Counted from the first letter of the stretch, positions 24,467-33,884 are shown. The stretch is DNA of 64,000 nt from Microbacterium sp. H1-D42 (GCF_022637555.1 NZ_CP093342.1:2976001-3040000); one strand, 5' to 3'. Notes: generated from the sequence alone by a model not told the origin. Numbers and translations are program-made.

Positions 24467-25255
24467 ATGTCGCATCAGCCCACCACCACCCACCCGCAGG
24501 CACTCGCCGACGAGGTCGTCCTCGTCACGGGTGGCGCACAGGGCATCGGCGCCGCCATCGTGGAGGAGGCGGCGCGGCAGGGCGCCGCGGTTTCGTTCTG
24601 CGATGTCGACGCCGACGTCGCGCAGCGATCCGTCGACGAGTGGGCCGCGCAGGGGCTCAGCGTGCACCACTCGGTGGCAGACGTCACCTCACCCGAGGCG
24701 GTGGATGCCTGGGTCGCCTCCGCCACCAAGACCCTCGGCACGCCGACCGCCCTGGTGAACAACGCCGGCCGCAACGCCTACCTCGACGCCGTCGCGATGA
24801 GCGTGCAGGACTGGGACACGTTCTTCGACCTCGACCTCAAGGCCGCGTGGCTCTGCTCTCGCGCCGTGCTGCCAGGCATGTTCGACGCCGGCCGCGGGTC
24901 GATCGTCTCGATCTCCAGCATCCACGCGCGGTTGACGATGGCCGGCATGTTCCCCTATGCGGCGGCGAAGGCGGGGCTGCTCGGCCTCACCCGCTCGCTC
25001 GCCCTCGAGGTCGCACCCCGCGGCGTGCGCGTGAACGCCGTCTCGCCGGGCATGGTCTGGACCCCGCTCGCCGAACACCACTACGGCGAGCGACCGGAAG
25101 AGCTCGCAGCGACCCTCGCCGTGCAGCCGATGGGGCGCCCCGCCCGACCTCAGGAGGTCGCCACCGTGGTCTGCTTCCTGCTCTCACCAGCCGCCTCGTT
25201 CGTCAGCGGCGCGGAATGGCCGGTCGACGGCGCCTACAGCGCACGACTGTCATGA
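24467..25255 (+). CDS. SDR-family sugar-type dehydrogenase
   Basis: A 262-aa classical short-chain dehydrogenase. The cofactor motif is TGGAQGIG (residues about 22-29), Asp51 in FCDVDAD suggests NAD preference, and NNAG is present. The catalytic Ser/Tyr/Lys are in SISSIHARLTMAGMFPYAAAK. AGAGGA lies seven bases before the ATG. Divergence from dgoD suggests oxidation of galactose, fucose or a related aldose or sugar acid, but the substrate is inferred from context only. The stop overlaps the GntR start by ATGA. Confidence 0.82.
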   Translation: MSHQPTTTHPQALADEVVLVTGGAQGIGAAIVEEAARQGAAVSFCDVDADVAQRSVDEWAAQGLSVHHSVADVTSPEAVDAWVASATKTLGTPTALVNNAGRNAYLDAVAMSVQDWDTFFDLDLKAAWLCSRAVLPGMFDAGRGSIVSISSIHARLTMAGMFPYAAAKAGLLGLTRSLALEVAPRGVRVNAVSPGMVWTPLAEHHYGERPEELAATLAVQPMGRPARPQEVATVVCFLLSPAASFVSGAEWPVDGAYSARLS

Positions 25256-25929
25256 CCACCCGGCGCCGCGGCCTGCATGGCGCGATGGTCGACGACCTCG
25301 GGCGCCGCATCGTGCATGGCGAGCTTGCTGCGGGGTCGGCGCTGCCGCTGGATGCCCTCGGCACCGAGTACGAGGTGTCGCGCACCGTCGTGCGTGAGAC
25401 CATGCGCGTGCTCGAGGCGAAGGGCCTCGTGACCGCACGGCAGAACGTGGGAACGCGCGTGCAGGACGCCTCGGCCTGGCAGGGTCTCGACGTCGATGTG
25501 ATCCGCTGGCGCCTGCGCGGGCCGGGCGGCGACGACGCGCGCCGCGAACTGCTCGAGCTGCGATCGGCCGTCGAGCCGGTCGTCGCCGGGCTTGCCGCGC
25601 AGCGGGCATCGGATGCTGCCCTCCAGGCGCTGACGAGCACCGCCGTCCGACTGGAGGATGCACTCGCGGCAGGCGATGTCGATGCCTTCGTCGCGGCCGA
25701 TGTCGAATTCCACGCCGCACTGTTCGCGGCGGCGGGCAACAGCATGCTCGACGACCTCGCCTCGCTGGTCGCAGAGGCACTCGGCGATCGCAGGACCGCG
25801 GCGCAGGCGCAGGGGATCTCGCCGGCCGCGATCGCCGCACATCGCCGACTGGCGGATGCTGTGGCCGCGGGCGATCAGGTTGCCGCGACCACGGCGATGA
25901 GCGACATCCTCAGCAGCCAGGACGACTGA
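25252..25929 (+). CDS. GntR-family regulator, FCD subfamily
   Basis: A 225-aa FadR-type regulator. The winged helix is LPLDALGTEYEVSRTVVRETMRVLEAKGLV, and the C-terminal FCD domain contains the metal-site region VEFHAALFAAAGNSML. It is translationally coupled to the SDR gene by ATGA and convergent with lacI after 12 bases. It probably controls the SDR/dgo divergent promoter together with, or instead of, the other GntR at 21909. Confidence 0.88.
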   Translation: MTTRRRGLHGAMVDDLGRRIVHGELAAGSALPLDALGTEYEVSRTVVRETMRVLEAKGLVTARQNVGTRVQDASAWQGLDVDVIRWRLRGPGGDDARRELLELRSAVEPVVAGLAAQRASDAALQALTSTAVRLEDALAAGDVDAFVAADVEFHAALFAAAGNSMLDDLASLVAEALGDRRTAAQAQGISPAAIAAHRRLADAVAAGDQVAATTAMSDILSSQDD

Positions 25930-25941
25930 GCCCTGCCAGGG

Positions 25942-27012
25942 TCAGCGTGCCGGCGCCGCCGTGCTCGCGCGCACGATGAGCTCGTTGGGGATGAGCTCGG
26001 TGCCGCGGGCATCCTCCCCGTCGAGCTCTGCGAGCAGCGCGTCGACGGCCTTCCGTCCGACCTCAGAGAAGTGCTGGCGCACGGTGGTGAGCGGCGGCCA
26101 CAGGTAGCCCGCGTCCGAGATGTCGTCGAACCCGACGACGCTCACCTGAGCCGGCACCTGGATGCCTGCCTCGTGCAGGGCTCTGAGCAGGCCGATCGCC
26201 ATCTCGTCGTTGCCGGCGAAGACGGCCGACAGCGTGGGGTCCTCGCGCAGCACGAGTCCGGCCTCGTACCCCGACCGCGGCGACCAGTCGCCGACCAGCG
26301 GCTCTGGCACCGTGCGACCGCGTTCCTCGAGCAGACCCTGCCACGCCTCGCGCCGCTTTCCGGCGGCATACGACTCCGGCGGGCCGGCGATGTGGTGCAC
26401 GGTCTCGTGGCCGAGGTCGAGCAGATGCTCGACGGCGGCGCGCGCCCCCTGCACCTGGTCCGCGTCGACGAAGGGATGGTCGTAGCGCTGATTCGAGTCG
26501 ATGACGACGACCGGCAGCCCGGTCGGGATCTCGAGCTCGGAGCCGTCCAGCTCGTGCGCCTCGATCAGGATGATGATGCCGTCGACAGCATGCTCCTCCA
26601 GGCGGGTGAAAGCGCCGCCCACGCTGGAGCGGTCGGCGTCCCCGACCGGGATCAGGGTCAGCGAGTAGCCGGCCTCTGCGGCGCGTTCGGCGATGGCATC
26701 CAGCGTGCGGTGGTTTCCGTACGGCGAGATGCTGAACATGATCACGCCGAGCGTGCGGAACCGGCCGGAACGCAAGGCCCTGGCCGCACTGTTGGGCCGG
26801 TACCCGAGGCGGACCATGGCGGCGGTGACCTTCTCGCGCGTCGCCGCGCCGACGTAGCCTCTGCGGTTGACCACGCGCGACACCGTCTGTCCGGAGACAC
26901 CCGCCTCACGCGCGACATCCTCCATCGACGGATCGCGTCGCCGCGAGTGCACTGCGGTGTCGGAAGCCGCATCGGCAGTGGCGGTGGCATCGACGTTGGT
27001 GTCCACGTTCAT
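25942..27012 (-). CDS. LacI-family repressor of the galactan/arabinan locus
   Basis: A 356-aa LacI/GalR regulator. The DNA-binding helices are at residues about 29-75 (SMEDVAREAGVSGQTVSRVVNRRGYV; hinge region YRPNSAARALRSGR), and the periplasmic-binding-like effector domain ends near VVGFDDISDAGYLWPPLTTVRQ. ATG at 27012 follows AGAAAGAAGG, so the longer in-frame start at 27075 is rejected. Two TGTnnACGTnnACA operators separate it from the divergent ABC importer, implying autoregulation. The same element recurs at two other promoters in the window. Confidence 0.92.
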   Translation of the reverse strand: MNVDTNVDATATADAASDTAVHSRRRDPSMEDVAREAGVSGQTVSRVVNRRGYVGAATREKVTAAMVRLGYRPNSAARALRSGRFRTLGVIMFSISPYGNHRTLDAIAERAAEAGYSLTLIPVGDADRSSVGGAFTRLEEHAVDGIIILIEAHELDGSELEIPTGLPVVVIDSNQRYDHPFVDADQVQGARAAVEHLLDLGHETVHHIAGPPESYAAGKRREAWQGLLEERGRTVPEPLVGDWSPRSGYEAGLVLREDPTLSAVFAGNDEMAIGLLRALHEAGIQVPAQVSVVGFDDISDAGYLWPPLTTVRQHFSEVGRKAVDALLAELDGEDARGTELIPNELIVRASTAAPAR

Positions 27013-27024
27013 CGGCCTTCTTTC

Positions 27025-27038
27025 TGTTGACGTTGACA
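27025..27038. promoter_or_regulatory. LacI operator A1
   Basis: TGTTGACGTTGACA fits the palindrome TGTnnACGTnnACA. It belongs to an exact 16-bp direct repeat with operator A2, centres 34 bp apart, between lacI and the importer genes. Confidence 0.8.
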
Positions 27039-27058
27039 CACTACCGCGGAATCGTTTA

Positions 27059-27072
27059 TGTTGACGTTGACA
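27059..27072. promoter_or_regulatory. LacI operator A2
   Basis: A second exact copy of TGTTGACGTTGACA lies 38-52 bp upstream of the permease ATG at 27111. It would cover the importer promoter. Confidence 0.8.
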
Positions 27073-27110
27073 CATTCCAGATCAACGGATCGATCGTGAA
27101 GGAACGGGCA

Positions 27111-28025
27111 ATGACGACCACGACGCACGCAGCGAGACAACTTGCTGCTCCCCGCCGAGACCGGCGCGATTGGCGCGGCTGGGGATTCGTCGCGCCGTTC
27201 ATGATCGTCTTCACGCTGGTGTTCCTCGCCCCGCTCGCCTATGCGCTGTACCTCAGCCTCTTCCGCGACCAGCTCGTCGGCGGCACCACGTTCGTCGGTC
27301 TCGAGAACTACGCCGCCGCGCTCGCCGACCCGCAGTTCTGGTCAGCGTTCGGACGCGTGCTGCTCTTCCTGGTCATCCAGGTGCCGATCATGCTCGCCCT
27401 CGCCCTCGGCGCCGCCCTCGCGATCGACAGCGGCCGCCTGCGCGGCGCGCCGTTCTTCCGCATCCTCGTCTTCCTCCCCTACGCCGTCCCCGCCGTCGTC
27501 GCGGTGCTGATGTGGGGATACATCTACGGCGACCAGTTCGGCCTCACCGCGAACATCAACGAGGCGCTCGGCTTCGAGATGCTCACCCCGTTCGCCAAGG
27601 AGTGGATGCTGGTCTCGATCGGCAACATCGTCACCTGGGAGTTCGTCGGCTACAACATGCTGATCTTCTACTCGGCGCTGAAGACGATCCCCGGCGAACT
27701 GTACGAGGCCGCGGCGATCGACGGCGCCGGCCAGTGGCGCATCCTGTCGGCCATCAAGATCCCCGCCGTGCGCGGCGCCCTCGTGATCGCGACGATCTTC
27801 TCGATCATCGGCAGCTTCCAGCTGTTCAACGAGCCCAACATCCTGCGTCCGCTGGCACCCAATGTGATCACGACGTTCTTCACCCCGAACATGTACGCCT
27901 ACAACCTCTCGTTCGCCGGCCAGCAGTTCAACTACGCGGCCACGGTCGCCATCATCATGGGCGTGATCACCGCGATCATCGCCTACGTCGTGCAGTTGCG
28001 CGGCTCGCGAGAGGAAGTGCGCTGA
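27111..28025 (+). CDS. Sugar ABC transporter permease 1 (MalF-like)
   Basis: A 304-aa inner-membrane permease with six transmembrane segments. The EAA loop that contacts the ATPase is YEAAAIDGAGQWRILSAIKIP near residue 200. ATG at 27111 has GAAGGAA eight bases upstream; the longer frame from 27027 runs through the operator and is rejected. With the next two genes it forms a carbohydrate-uptake family 1 importer. No ATPase gene is in the operon, so a shared MsiK/UgpC-type ATPase elsewhere is expected. Confidence 0.9.
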   Translation: MTTTTHAARQLAAPRRDRRDWRGWGFVAPFMIVFTLVFLAPLAYALYLSLFRDQLVGGTTFVGLENYAAALADPQFWSAFGRVLLFLVIQVPIMLALALGAALAIDSGRLRGAPFFRILVFLPYAVPAVVAVLMWGYIYGDQFGLTANINEALGFEMLTPFAKEWMLVSIGNIVTWEFVGYNMLIFYSALKTIPGELYEAAAIDGAGQWRILSAIKIPAVRGALVIATIFSIIGSFQLFNEPNILRPLAPNVITTFFTPNMYAYNLSFAGQQFNYAATVAIIMGVITAIIAYVVQLRGSREEVR

Positions 28026-28026
28026 G

Positions 28027-28944
28027 ATGACGACGACAGCCACCCGCACGTCGATTCCCGTGCAGAAGAAGCGCAGCGTCCAGCCACCGCCACGCACCCG
28101 CCGCCCGCAGCGGTCGACGACCCTGCTGATCGTCATGATCGTGTACGGCCTGTACACGCTGGTGCCGCTGGTATGGCTGCTGTTCGCCTCCACCAAGACG
28201 CAGGCCGGGCTGTTCAGCTCGTTCGGGCTGTGGTTCTCGGACGACTTCGCGTTCTTCGACAACCTGATCCAGACCCTCACCTACCGCGACGGCATCTTCG
28301 TGCGCTGGCTCGGCAACACGCTGCTCTACGTGGTCGTCGGCGCCGGCGGTGCGACCCTGCTGGCCACCCTCGCCGGCTACGGCCTCGCGAAGTACCGCTT
28401 TCCCGGTCGCCGCGCGGTGTTCGCCATCGTGCTCGGCGCGGTCGCCGTGCCGGGAACGGCACTCGCCGTGCCGACGTTCCTGCTGTTCAGCGAACTGGGA
28501 TTGACCAACACCCCATGGGCCGTGATCATCCCCTCGCTCATCAGCCCCTTCGGGCTCTACCTGATCTGGGTGTTCGCCGCCGACGCCGTGCCCACCGAGC
28601 TGCTCGAGGCCGCGCGCATCGACGGTGCCGGAGAGTTCCGCACCTTCTTCACGATCTCGCTGCGGCTGCTCGCACCAGGAATCGTCACGGTGGTGCTGTT
28701 CACCGTCGTCGCGACCTGGAACAACTACTTCCTGCCGCTGATCATGCTCACCGATCCCGACTGGTACCCGCTCACCGTCGGCTTGAACCAGTGGAGCGCG
28801 CAGGCCATCGGCGCAGGCTCGCAGCCGATCTACAACCTCGTGATCATGGGGTCGCTCCTCACGATCATCCCCATCGTCGTCGCCTTCCTGATGCTGCAGC
28901 GGTTCTGGCAGTCCGGCCTCGCGGCCGGAAGCGTCAAGCAGTAG
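28027..28944 (+). CDS. Sugar ABC transporter permease 2 (MalG-like)
   Basis: A 305-aa permease with six transmembrane segments and the EAA motif LEAARIDGAGEFRTFFTISLRLLAPG near residue 195. It starts two bases after the first permease gene. The basic, proline-rich N-terminal 30 residues are cytoplasmic. It pairs with the MalF-like subunit to import an oligosaccharide, presumably a galactan fragment given the neighbouring beta-galactosidase. Confidence 0.9.
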   Translation: MTTTATRTSIPVQKKRSVQPPPRTRRPQRSTTLLIVMIVYGLYTLVPLVWLLFASTKTQAGLFSSFGLWFSDDFAFFDNLIQTLTYRDGIFVRWLGNTLLYVVVGAGGATLLATLAGYGLAKYRFPGRRAVFAIVLGAVAVPGTALAVPTFLLFSELGLTNTPWAVIIPSLISPFGLYLIWVFAADAVPTELLEAARIDGAGEFRTFFTISLRLLAPGIVTVVLFTVVATWNNYFLPLIMLTDPDWYPLTVGLNQWSAQAIGAGSQPIYNLVIMGSLLTIIPIVVAFLMLQRFWQSGLAAGSVKQ

Positions 28945-28998
28945 TCGACACCCTCCCGTCGCCTGCCCTGGCGACACCAACCGAAAGAAGACACAGCA

Positions 28999-30363
28999 AT
29001 GACGCACATCACATTCCGTGCCCGGCGCCTCACCGCCGTGCTCGCGATCGGCACCGTCGCCGCTCTCGGCCTCGCAGCCTGCAGCGGAGCGGCCGACGGC
29101 AGCGACGCCGACAAGCCCGGTTCGTCCACCGAGGGGTCGCTCGACTCGATCAAGGCCGCACTCGACAAGGGTGGCGAGCTCACCTACTGGTCGTGGACGC
29201 CGCAGGCCGAGGCGCAGGTCGCCGCGTTCGAGAAGGCCTACCCGAAGGTCAAGGTGAACCTCGTCAACGCGGGCACCGGCAACGACCAGTACACCAAGCT
29301 GCAGAACGCGATCAAGGCGGGCTCCGGTGCCCCCGATGTCGTGCAGATCGAGTACTACGCCTTCCCGCAGTTCACGCTCACCGAGTCGCTCGCCGATCTG
29401 TCGGACTACGGCTTCGCCGACCTCGAGGACGACTACACCGCATCCACCTGGGGCTCTGTCACGGTGGACGACGCCATCTACGGACTGCCACAGGACTCGG
29501 GTCCCATGGCGCTGTTCTACAACAAGAGCGTGTTCGACTCCGCCGGCGTCGAGGTGCCGACCACGTGGGACGAGTACTACGAGGCCGCCAAGGCCATCCA
29601 CGCCGCTGACCCCAGCGCCTACATCACCAACGACATCGGAGACGCGGGCTTCACCACCTCGATGATCTGGCAGGCGGGCGGCCAGCCGTTCCAGGCCAAG
29701 GGCACCGATGTCACCATCGACCTGCAGGATGCCGGCAGCAAGAAGTGGACCGAGAACTGGAACCGTCTGGTCGGCGAGGGCCTCGTGGCCCCGTACGGCA
29801 GCTGGAGCGACGAGTGGTTCCAGGGCCTTGGCAGCGGCAAGCTCGCGACGCTGGTGATCGGCGCGTGGATGCCCGCGAACCTCGAGTCCGGTGCTCCTGA
29901 CGCTTCCGGCGACTGGCGCGTCGCGCCGATGCCGTCGTACGACGGACAGCCGGCGAGCGCCGAGAACGGCGGCGGAGGCCAGGCAGTGACCGCGCAGAGC
30001 GAGAACCCCGAGCTGGCAGCCGGCTTCCTGTGGTGGCTGAACAACAGCAAGGAGAGCGTGGATCTCTTCCTGTCGCAGGGTGGCTTCCCGTCGACCACCG
30101 CGAACCTCACCGATGAGGAGTTCCTCAGCGCCGCACCGGAGTACTTCGGCGGCCAGGAGATCAACCGCGTGCTCGCCGACGCTGCCACCGCCGTCGTGCC
30201 CGACTGGCAGTACCTGCCCTTCCAGGTGTACGCCAACAGCATCTTCGGCGACACCGTCGGACAGGCGTACCAGAGCAAGGGCGACCTCAATGCCGGTCTG
30301 CAGTCCTGGCAGGACGCCCTCGTGAAGTACGGCGAGGAGCAGGGCTTCGCCGTCAACGGCTGA
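28999..30363 (+). CDS. Sugar ABC transporter substrate-binding lipoprotein
   Basis: A 454-aa extracellular solute-binding protein (family 1). The signal peptide ends in the lipobox LAAC (cysteine at about residue 25), giving a membrane-anchored lipoprotein. The mature protein has family features such as PQDSGPMALFYNKSVFDSAGVEVPTTWDEYYEAAKAI and YQSKGDLNAGLQSWQDALVKYG near the C-terminus. The ligand is probably a beta-galacto-oligosaccharide released by the secreted enzymes encoded downstream; this is inference from context. Confidence 0.9.
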   Translation: MTHITFRARRLTAVLAIGTVAALGLAACSGAADGSDADKPGSSTEGSLDSIKAALDKGGELTYWSWTPQAEAQVAAFEKAYPKVKVNLVNAGTGNDQYTKLQNAIKAGSGAPDVVQIEYYAFPQFTLTESLADLSDYGFADLEDDYTASTWGSVTVDDAIYGLPQDSGPMALFYNKSVFDSAGVEVPTTWDEYYEAAKAIHAADPSAYITNDIGDAGFTTSMIWQAGGQPFQAKGTDVTIDLQDAGSKKWTENWNRLVGEGLVAPYGSWSDEWFQGLGSGKLATLVIGAWMPANLESGAPDASGDWRVAPMPSYDGQPASAENGGGGQAVTAQSENPELAAGFLWWLNNSKESVDLFLSQGGFPSTTANLTDEEFLSAAPEYFGGQEINRVLADAATAVVPDWQYLPFQVYANSIFGDTVGQAYQSKGDLNAGLQSWQDALVKYGEEQGFAVNG

Positions 30364-30376
30364 CCTGACGATTCGC

Positions 30377-30406
30377 GGGGAGGGCGGCCGCCCGGTCGCC
30401 CTCCCC
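30377..30406 (+). terminator. Terminator after the binding-protein gene
   Basis: GGGGAGGGC (30377-30385) pairs perfectly with GCCCTCCCC (30398-30406), followed by TTCT. It lies between the importer operon and the beta-galactosidase gene, so it may reduce but not abolish read-through. Confidence 0.75.
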
Positions 30407-30429
30407 TTCTCATGCTTGGAGCACCTGCG

Positions 30430-32148
30430 ATGACCACCACTTTCGCGATCGGCGAGTCCGACTTCCTGCGCGACGGCGCACCGCACCGCATCCTGGCGGG
30501 TGCCCTGCACTACTTCCGCGTGCATCCGGACCAGTGGGCCGACCGCATCCACAAGGCGCGCCTGATGGGGCTGAACACCATCGAGACGTACGTCGCCTGG
30601 AATGCGCACGAGCCGCGTCGCGGCGAGTGGGATGCCACCGGCGCGAACGATCTCGGCCGCTTCCTCGACCTCATCGCGGCCGAGGGGATGGACGCCATCG
30701 TGCGCCCCGGTCCCTACATCTGCGCCGAGTGGCACAACGGCGGACTTCCGGTGTGGCTGACCGGGATGGGACTGCCACTGCGGTCATCGGATGCCACCTA
30801 TCTCACCGAGGTGACCGCGTACCTCGAGCGCGTGTACGAGATCGTCGCCCCGCGGCAGATCGATCGCGGCGGTCCTGTCGTGCTCGTGCAGATCGAGAAC
30901 GAGTACGGCGCGTACGGCGCCGACGAGCAGTACCTGCGTGAGCTCGTGCGCCTCACGCGTGTCGCCGGCATCACCGTGCCGCTCACGACGGTCGATCAGC
31001 CGGTGGATCGGATGCTGGCAGACGGCAGCCTCGACGAACTGCACCGCACCGGCTCGTTCGGCTCGCGCGTGCCGGAGCGTCTCGCCACGCTGCGCAGGCA
31101 CCAGAAGACCGGCCCGCTGATGTGCTCGGAGTTCTGGGACGGGTGGTTCGACTGGTGGGGTGGAGTGCACCACACCACCGACGCCGGCGTCGCAGCATCC
31201 GATCTCGACGACCTGCTCTCGGCGGGCGCCTCGGTGAACTTCTACATGTTCCACGGCGGCACCAACTTCGGCACGACCAACGGCGCGAATCACAAGGGCC
31301 GTTACCTGCCACTCACGACGTCGTACGACTACGACGCTCCCCTCGACGAAGCCGGCAACCCGACCGCCAAGTTCCACGCGTTCCGTGAGGTCATCGCGAA
31401 GTACGCGCCCGTCCCGCCGCTGGAATCGCTCGAAGCCCAGGTCCCCCCGGTGCTCGAGGTGCCCGTCAGCGCCACCGGTGGATGGGCGGATGTCGACGGC
31501 GACTCGCGCTCGCACCCCGCGCCGCCCACCTTCGACGCACTCGGAACGCTGTCCCCCCTGGTGCGCTATGAGACGGATCTGGCTGGTCGCGGTGGCCTGT
31601 TGGTCTTCGGCGAGGTCCGCGACCTGGCCTGGGTGCAGGTCGACGGTGTCTCCGTCGGGCGCCTGGCCCGCACCTTCGGCGAGCGCTCGCTCGTGATCCC
31701 CGCAGGCAAGCGGCTCACGGTTCTCGTCGAAGACCAGGGCAGGGTCAACTACGGCCACCTGCTCGGCGAGGAGAAGGGTCTGATCGGTGCGGCGACACTC
31801 GATGGCGCCGAGCTCATCGGCTGGTTCGCCACGGCGATCCCCGTCGAGGCCGACGCTGCCGTGACTCCGGTGCGTCCAGCGGCTCCGACGGCGTTCCGCG
31901 GGGAATTCCACCTCGACGCCGCGTCGGATCTCGTGCTCGACACGAGCAGCTGGGGCAAGGGCTTCGCGTTCGTGAACGGCTTCGCGCTCGGGCGATACTG
32001 GCGCAATGGCCCGACCAGCACCATGTACGTGCCGGGACCCGTGACGCGCGCGGGCGCGAACACCGTGACGATGCTGGAGATCGAGCACCCGATCGAGCCG
32101 GTCGTCACCTTCGTCGCCTCCGCGGAGCTCGGCTTCGTCGAAGAGTAG
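30430..32148 (+). CDS. Beta-galactosidase, glycoside hydrolase family 35
   Basis: A 572-aa GH35 enzyme without a signal peptide, so cytoplasmic. The signatures are RPGPYICAEWHNGGLPVW, QIENEYGAYG with the acid/base Glu at about residue 158, and MCSEFWDGWFDWWG with the nucleophile Glu at about 234. HGGTNFGTTNG is also present. Two jelly-roll domains follow to the end (VNGFALGRYWRNGPTSTMYVPG). ATG 30430 has GGAG eight bases upstream and is preferred over ATG 30412. It would hydrolyse imported galactobiose or longer oligosaccharides to galactose. Confidence 0.93.
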   Translation: MTTTFAIGESDFLRDGAPHRILAGALHYFRVHPDQWADRIHKARLMGLNTIETYVAWNAHEPRRGEWDATGANDLGRFLDLIAAEGMDAIVRPGPYICAEWHNGGLPVWLTGMGLPLRSSDATYLTEVTAYLERVYEIVAPRQIDRGGPVVLVQIENEYGAYGADEQYLRELVRLTRVAGITVPLTTVDQPVDRMLADGSLDELHRTGSFGSRVPERLATLRRHQKTGPLMCSEFWDGWFDWWGGVHHTTDAGVAASDLDDLLSAGASVNFYMFHGGTNFGTTNGANHKGRYLPLTTSYDYDAPLDEAGNPTAKFHAFREVIAKYAPVPPLESLEAQVPPVLEVPVSATGGWADVDGDSRSHPAPPTFDALGTLSPLVRYETDLAGRGGLLVFGEVRDLAWVQVDGVSVGRLARTFGERSLVIPAGKRLTVLVEDQGRVNYGHLLGEEKGLIGAATLDGAELIGWFATAIPVEADAAVTPVRPAAPTAFRGEFHLDAASDLVLDTSSWGKGFAFVNGFALGRYWRNGPTSTMYVPGPVTRAGANTVTMLEIEHPIEPVVTFVASAELGFVEE

Positions 32149-32170
32149 TCCTCTGAACGTCAGCGGGTCT

Positions 32171-33235
32171 TCACGTCGCCGGCTCCGTCAGCGCATCGCG
32201 GCGCCCGGCCTCTCGTGCATCATCGATCATGCGCTCGAGCGCTCGACGTCGGCGACTGCGCCCGGCCAGAGCACCGAACACGATCAGCCCCAGCGCGAGC
32301 AGCGCGATCAGCTGTGACAGCGGCAGCGCCCAGACCGTGAACTGCTGTTCGACGGTGTCGATCGGCGTCGAGGAGCCGTCGGGGGCGATCATGGCGGCAT
32401 CCAATCGCAGGTTCGCATCGATCGCGCCGAGGGGCCAGGACTCGTAGGCCTCGAACTTCACTGTCCGCAGATCACCGGGCAGCAGCTCCAGCAGCTGACC
32501 GTCGACCGTCCCCTGCGGCCTGATCCGCTCACCACCGGCGATCTCGATGACGGGGTCCACCGTGAGTCGCACGTTGCCGGTGTTCTCCACCGTGACGCTC
32601 ATCCGCACGGTCCCCGGCGTGAACGGATTCCATGCGACGCTGTAGTCGCCGTCGGCAGCGACGGCGACGCCGTGCACGACCTCACCGGCGACCCTGGTCA
32701 TCACCCGGAACCCGACACGGCTGTTGACGCCGAGTTGGGCGCCGTCACCGTTCGAGAGCGTCGTGATCGACGCGGCGACGCCGGCGGCATGATCACCTGG
32801 CGTCGCATCAGACGGCACGGTCACGGTGAAGGGCACCACCGCACTGCCGTGCGATGGGACCGTCACGCTCTCGTCGATGTCGACCCAGGTGCCCGCGCCG
32901 ACGGAGGTCTCGTCGGCCGCGAGTATGTTGAAGCGTCCCGTATCGGTGAAGTAGCCGTCTGCCGCCGTCAGGTCGAACGTCACCTGCTGCTCACTGTGAT
33001 TTCGCACGACCAGATGGTCGGTCGCGGTGGCGCCCGGGTCTAGCTTCAGTTCGACCCAGGCGCGCCCGTCGGCACCGACGTCGTCGGCGGGTGCGACCGA
33101 CCACGTCACAGGCGGGGCCGCGGCATCGTCTCCGGTGTCACCGGTGCTCGCGACGGCAGCACTCGCGAGCACCGGGACCAGGATGATGGCAGCGGCGACG
33201 CCGAACCCGGAGACGGCTGTTACCAGGCGGCGCAT
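32171..33235 (-). CDS. DUF916 WxL-interacting-type membrane-anchored surface protein
   Basis: A 354-aa secreted protein. It has a signal peptide (residues about 1-32, ending ASAAVA), a DUF916-like beta-sandwich (about 45-180; WVELKLDPGATATDHLVVRNHSEQ, VPSDATPGDHAAGVAASI) and a second beta domain. A C-terminal transmembrane helix (about 312-332) and a basic tail RSRRRRALERM follow. This is the layout of WxL-interacting proteins of Firmicutes, which hold WxL proteins at the surface. AGGAGG lies nine bases before the ATG. It is 13 bases after the WxL-like gene. Confidence 0.78.
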   Translation of the reverse strand: MRRLVTAVSGFGVAAAIILVPVLASAAVASTGDTGDDAAAPPVTWSVAPADDVGADGRAWVELKLDPGATATDHLVVRNHSEQQVTFDLTAADGYFTDTGRFNILAADETSVGAGTWVDIDESVTVPSHGSAVVPFTVTVPSDATPGDHAAGVAASITTLSNGDGAQLGVNSRVGFRVMTRVAGEVVHGVAVAADGDYSVAWNPFTPGTVRMSVTVENTGNVRLTVDPVIEIAGGERIRPQGTVDGQLLELLPGDLRTVKFEAYESWPLGAIDANLRLDAAMIAPDGSSTPIDTVEQQFTVWALPLSQLIALLALGLIVFGALAGRSRRRRALERMIDDAREAGRRDALTEPAT

Positions 33236-33248
33236 CTGCCGATGCCTC

Positions 33249-33884
33249 CTACTCGAACAGGGACAGCGTGAGCGTCGCCGAGTAGGCGCCGGCGGCGACG
33301 TCGGCAGGCGTTCGCAGGAACAGCTCGGCATCCGCCGTCCACTGCCCCTCCGTCAGAACCTCACCCGAGTCGAACGCCATCGCCAACAGCTCCTGGTCGA
33401 CGAGCCCGAACGGCAGCGCGGACTCGGGGTCGTCGGAGTCCATCACCGTGTCGACGACGTCGCCCTCTGAGACCAGCCCTGAGGCGCCGCCGTCGATCAG
33501 GTTCGGCGCCCAGCCCAGATGACCGGCGTCGATCACAGGCTGTCCGGCATCACCCGCGAAATCGCTCGATGTGCCGAGGACGTACCAGTAGGCGCCGTCC
33601 GCGATCTCACCGGGCGATCGCGTGTCCGTGACGGTCACCGTGGGCAGAGTGCCGGTGAACTGTCGCTCCGTGGCCGTCGACCCGTTCTCGGTCAGGGTCA
33701 TCGAGTCGGCCGCGACCGTCATGGCCAGTACGCCCGGCTCGCCGTTGTCGGCGATCTCGACATTCACACTGACGTCATCGTTGCCATGGCCCTCCTCGGC
33801 GACTGCGGCGCTGGCGACGCCGGCCAAGAGGAGGGCTCCTGCGCCCACCGCACCCAGGCGGGCGGTGAATCGGGTGTTCAACAT
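33249..33884 (-). CDS. Secreted WxL-domain-like surface protein
   Basis: A 211-aa secreted protein with signal peptide (residues about 1-30, ending ASAAVA) and one WxL-like domain. Visible correspondences are VTVTDTRSPGEIADGAYWYVLG (the 'V-D-R..W-x-L' element), GQWTADAELFLRTP and the terminal AAGAYSATLTLSLFE, which matches the 'aGtYtatltWtL' ending with the last Trp replaced. WxL domains bind peptidoglycan non-covalently in low-GC Gram-positives. AAGGAGC precedes the ATG at 33884. Position between the galactanase and DUF916 genes suggests a surface complex that holds polysaccharide or enzyme. Confidence 0.72.
   Translation of the reverse strand: MLNTRFTARLGAVGAGALLLAGVASAAVAEEGHGNDDVSVNVEIADNGEPGVLAMTVAADSMTLTENGSTATERQFTGTLPTVTVTDTRSPGEIADGAYWYVLGTSSDFAGDAGQPVIDAGHLGWAPNLIDGGASGLVSEGDVVDTVMDSDDPESALPFGLVDQELLAMAFDSGEVLTEGQWTADAELFLRTPADVAAGAYSATLTLSLFE

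Noticed and set aside
27976..30735. 919-codon open frame on the minus strand
   Set aside because: It is antisense to the permease and binding-protein genes, which have clear motifs, lipobox and ribosome-binding sites. Its translation is Arg/Gly/Asp-rich with no domain.
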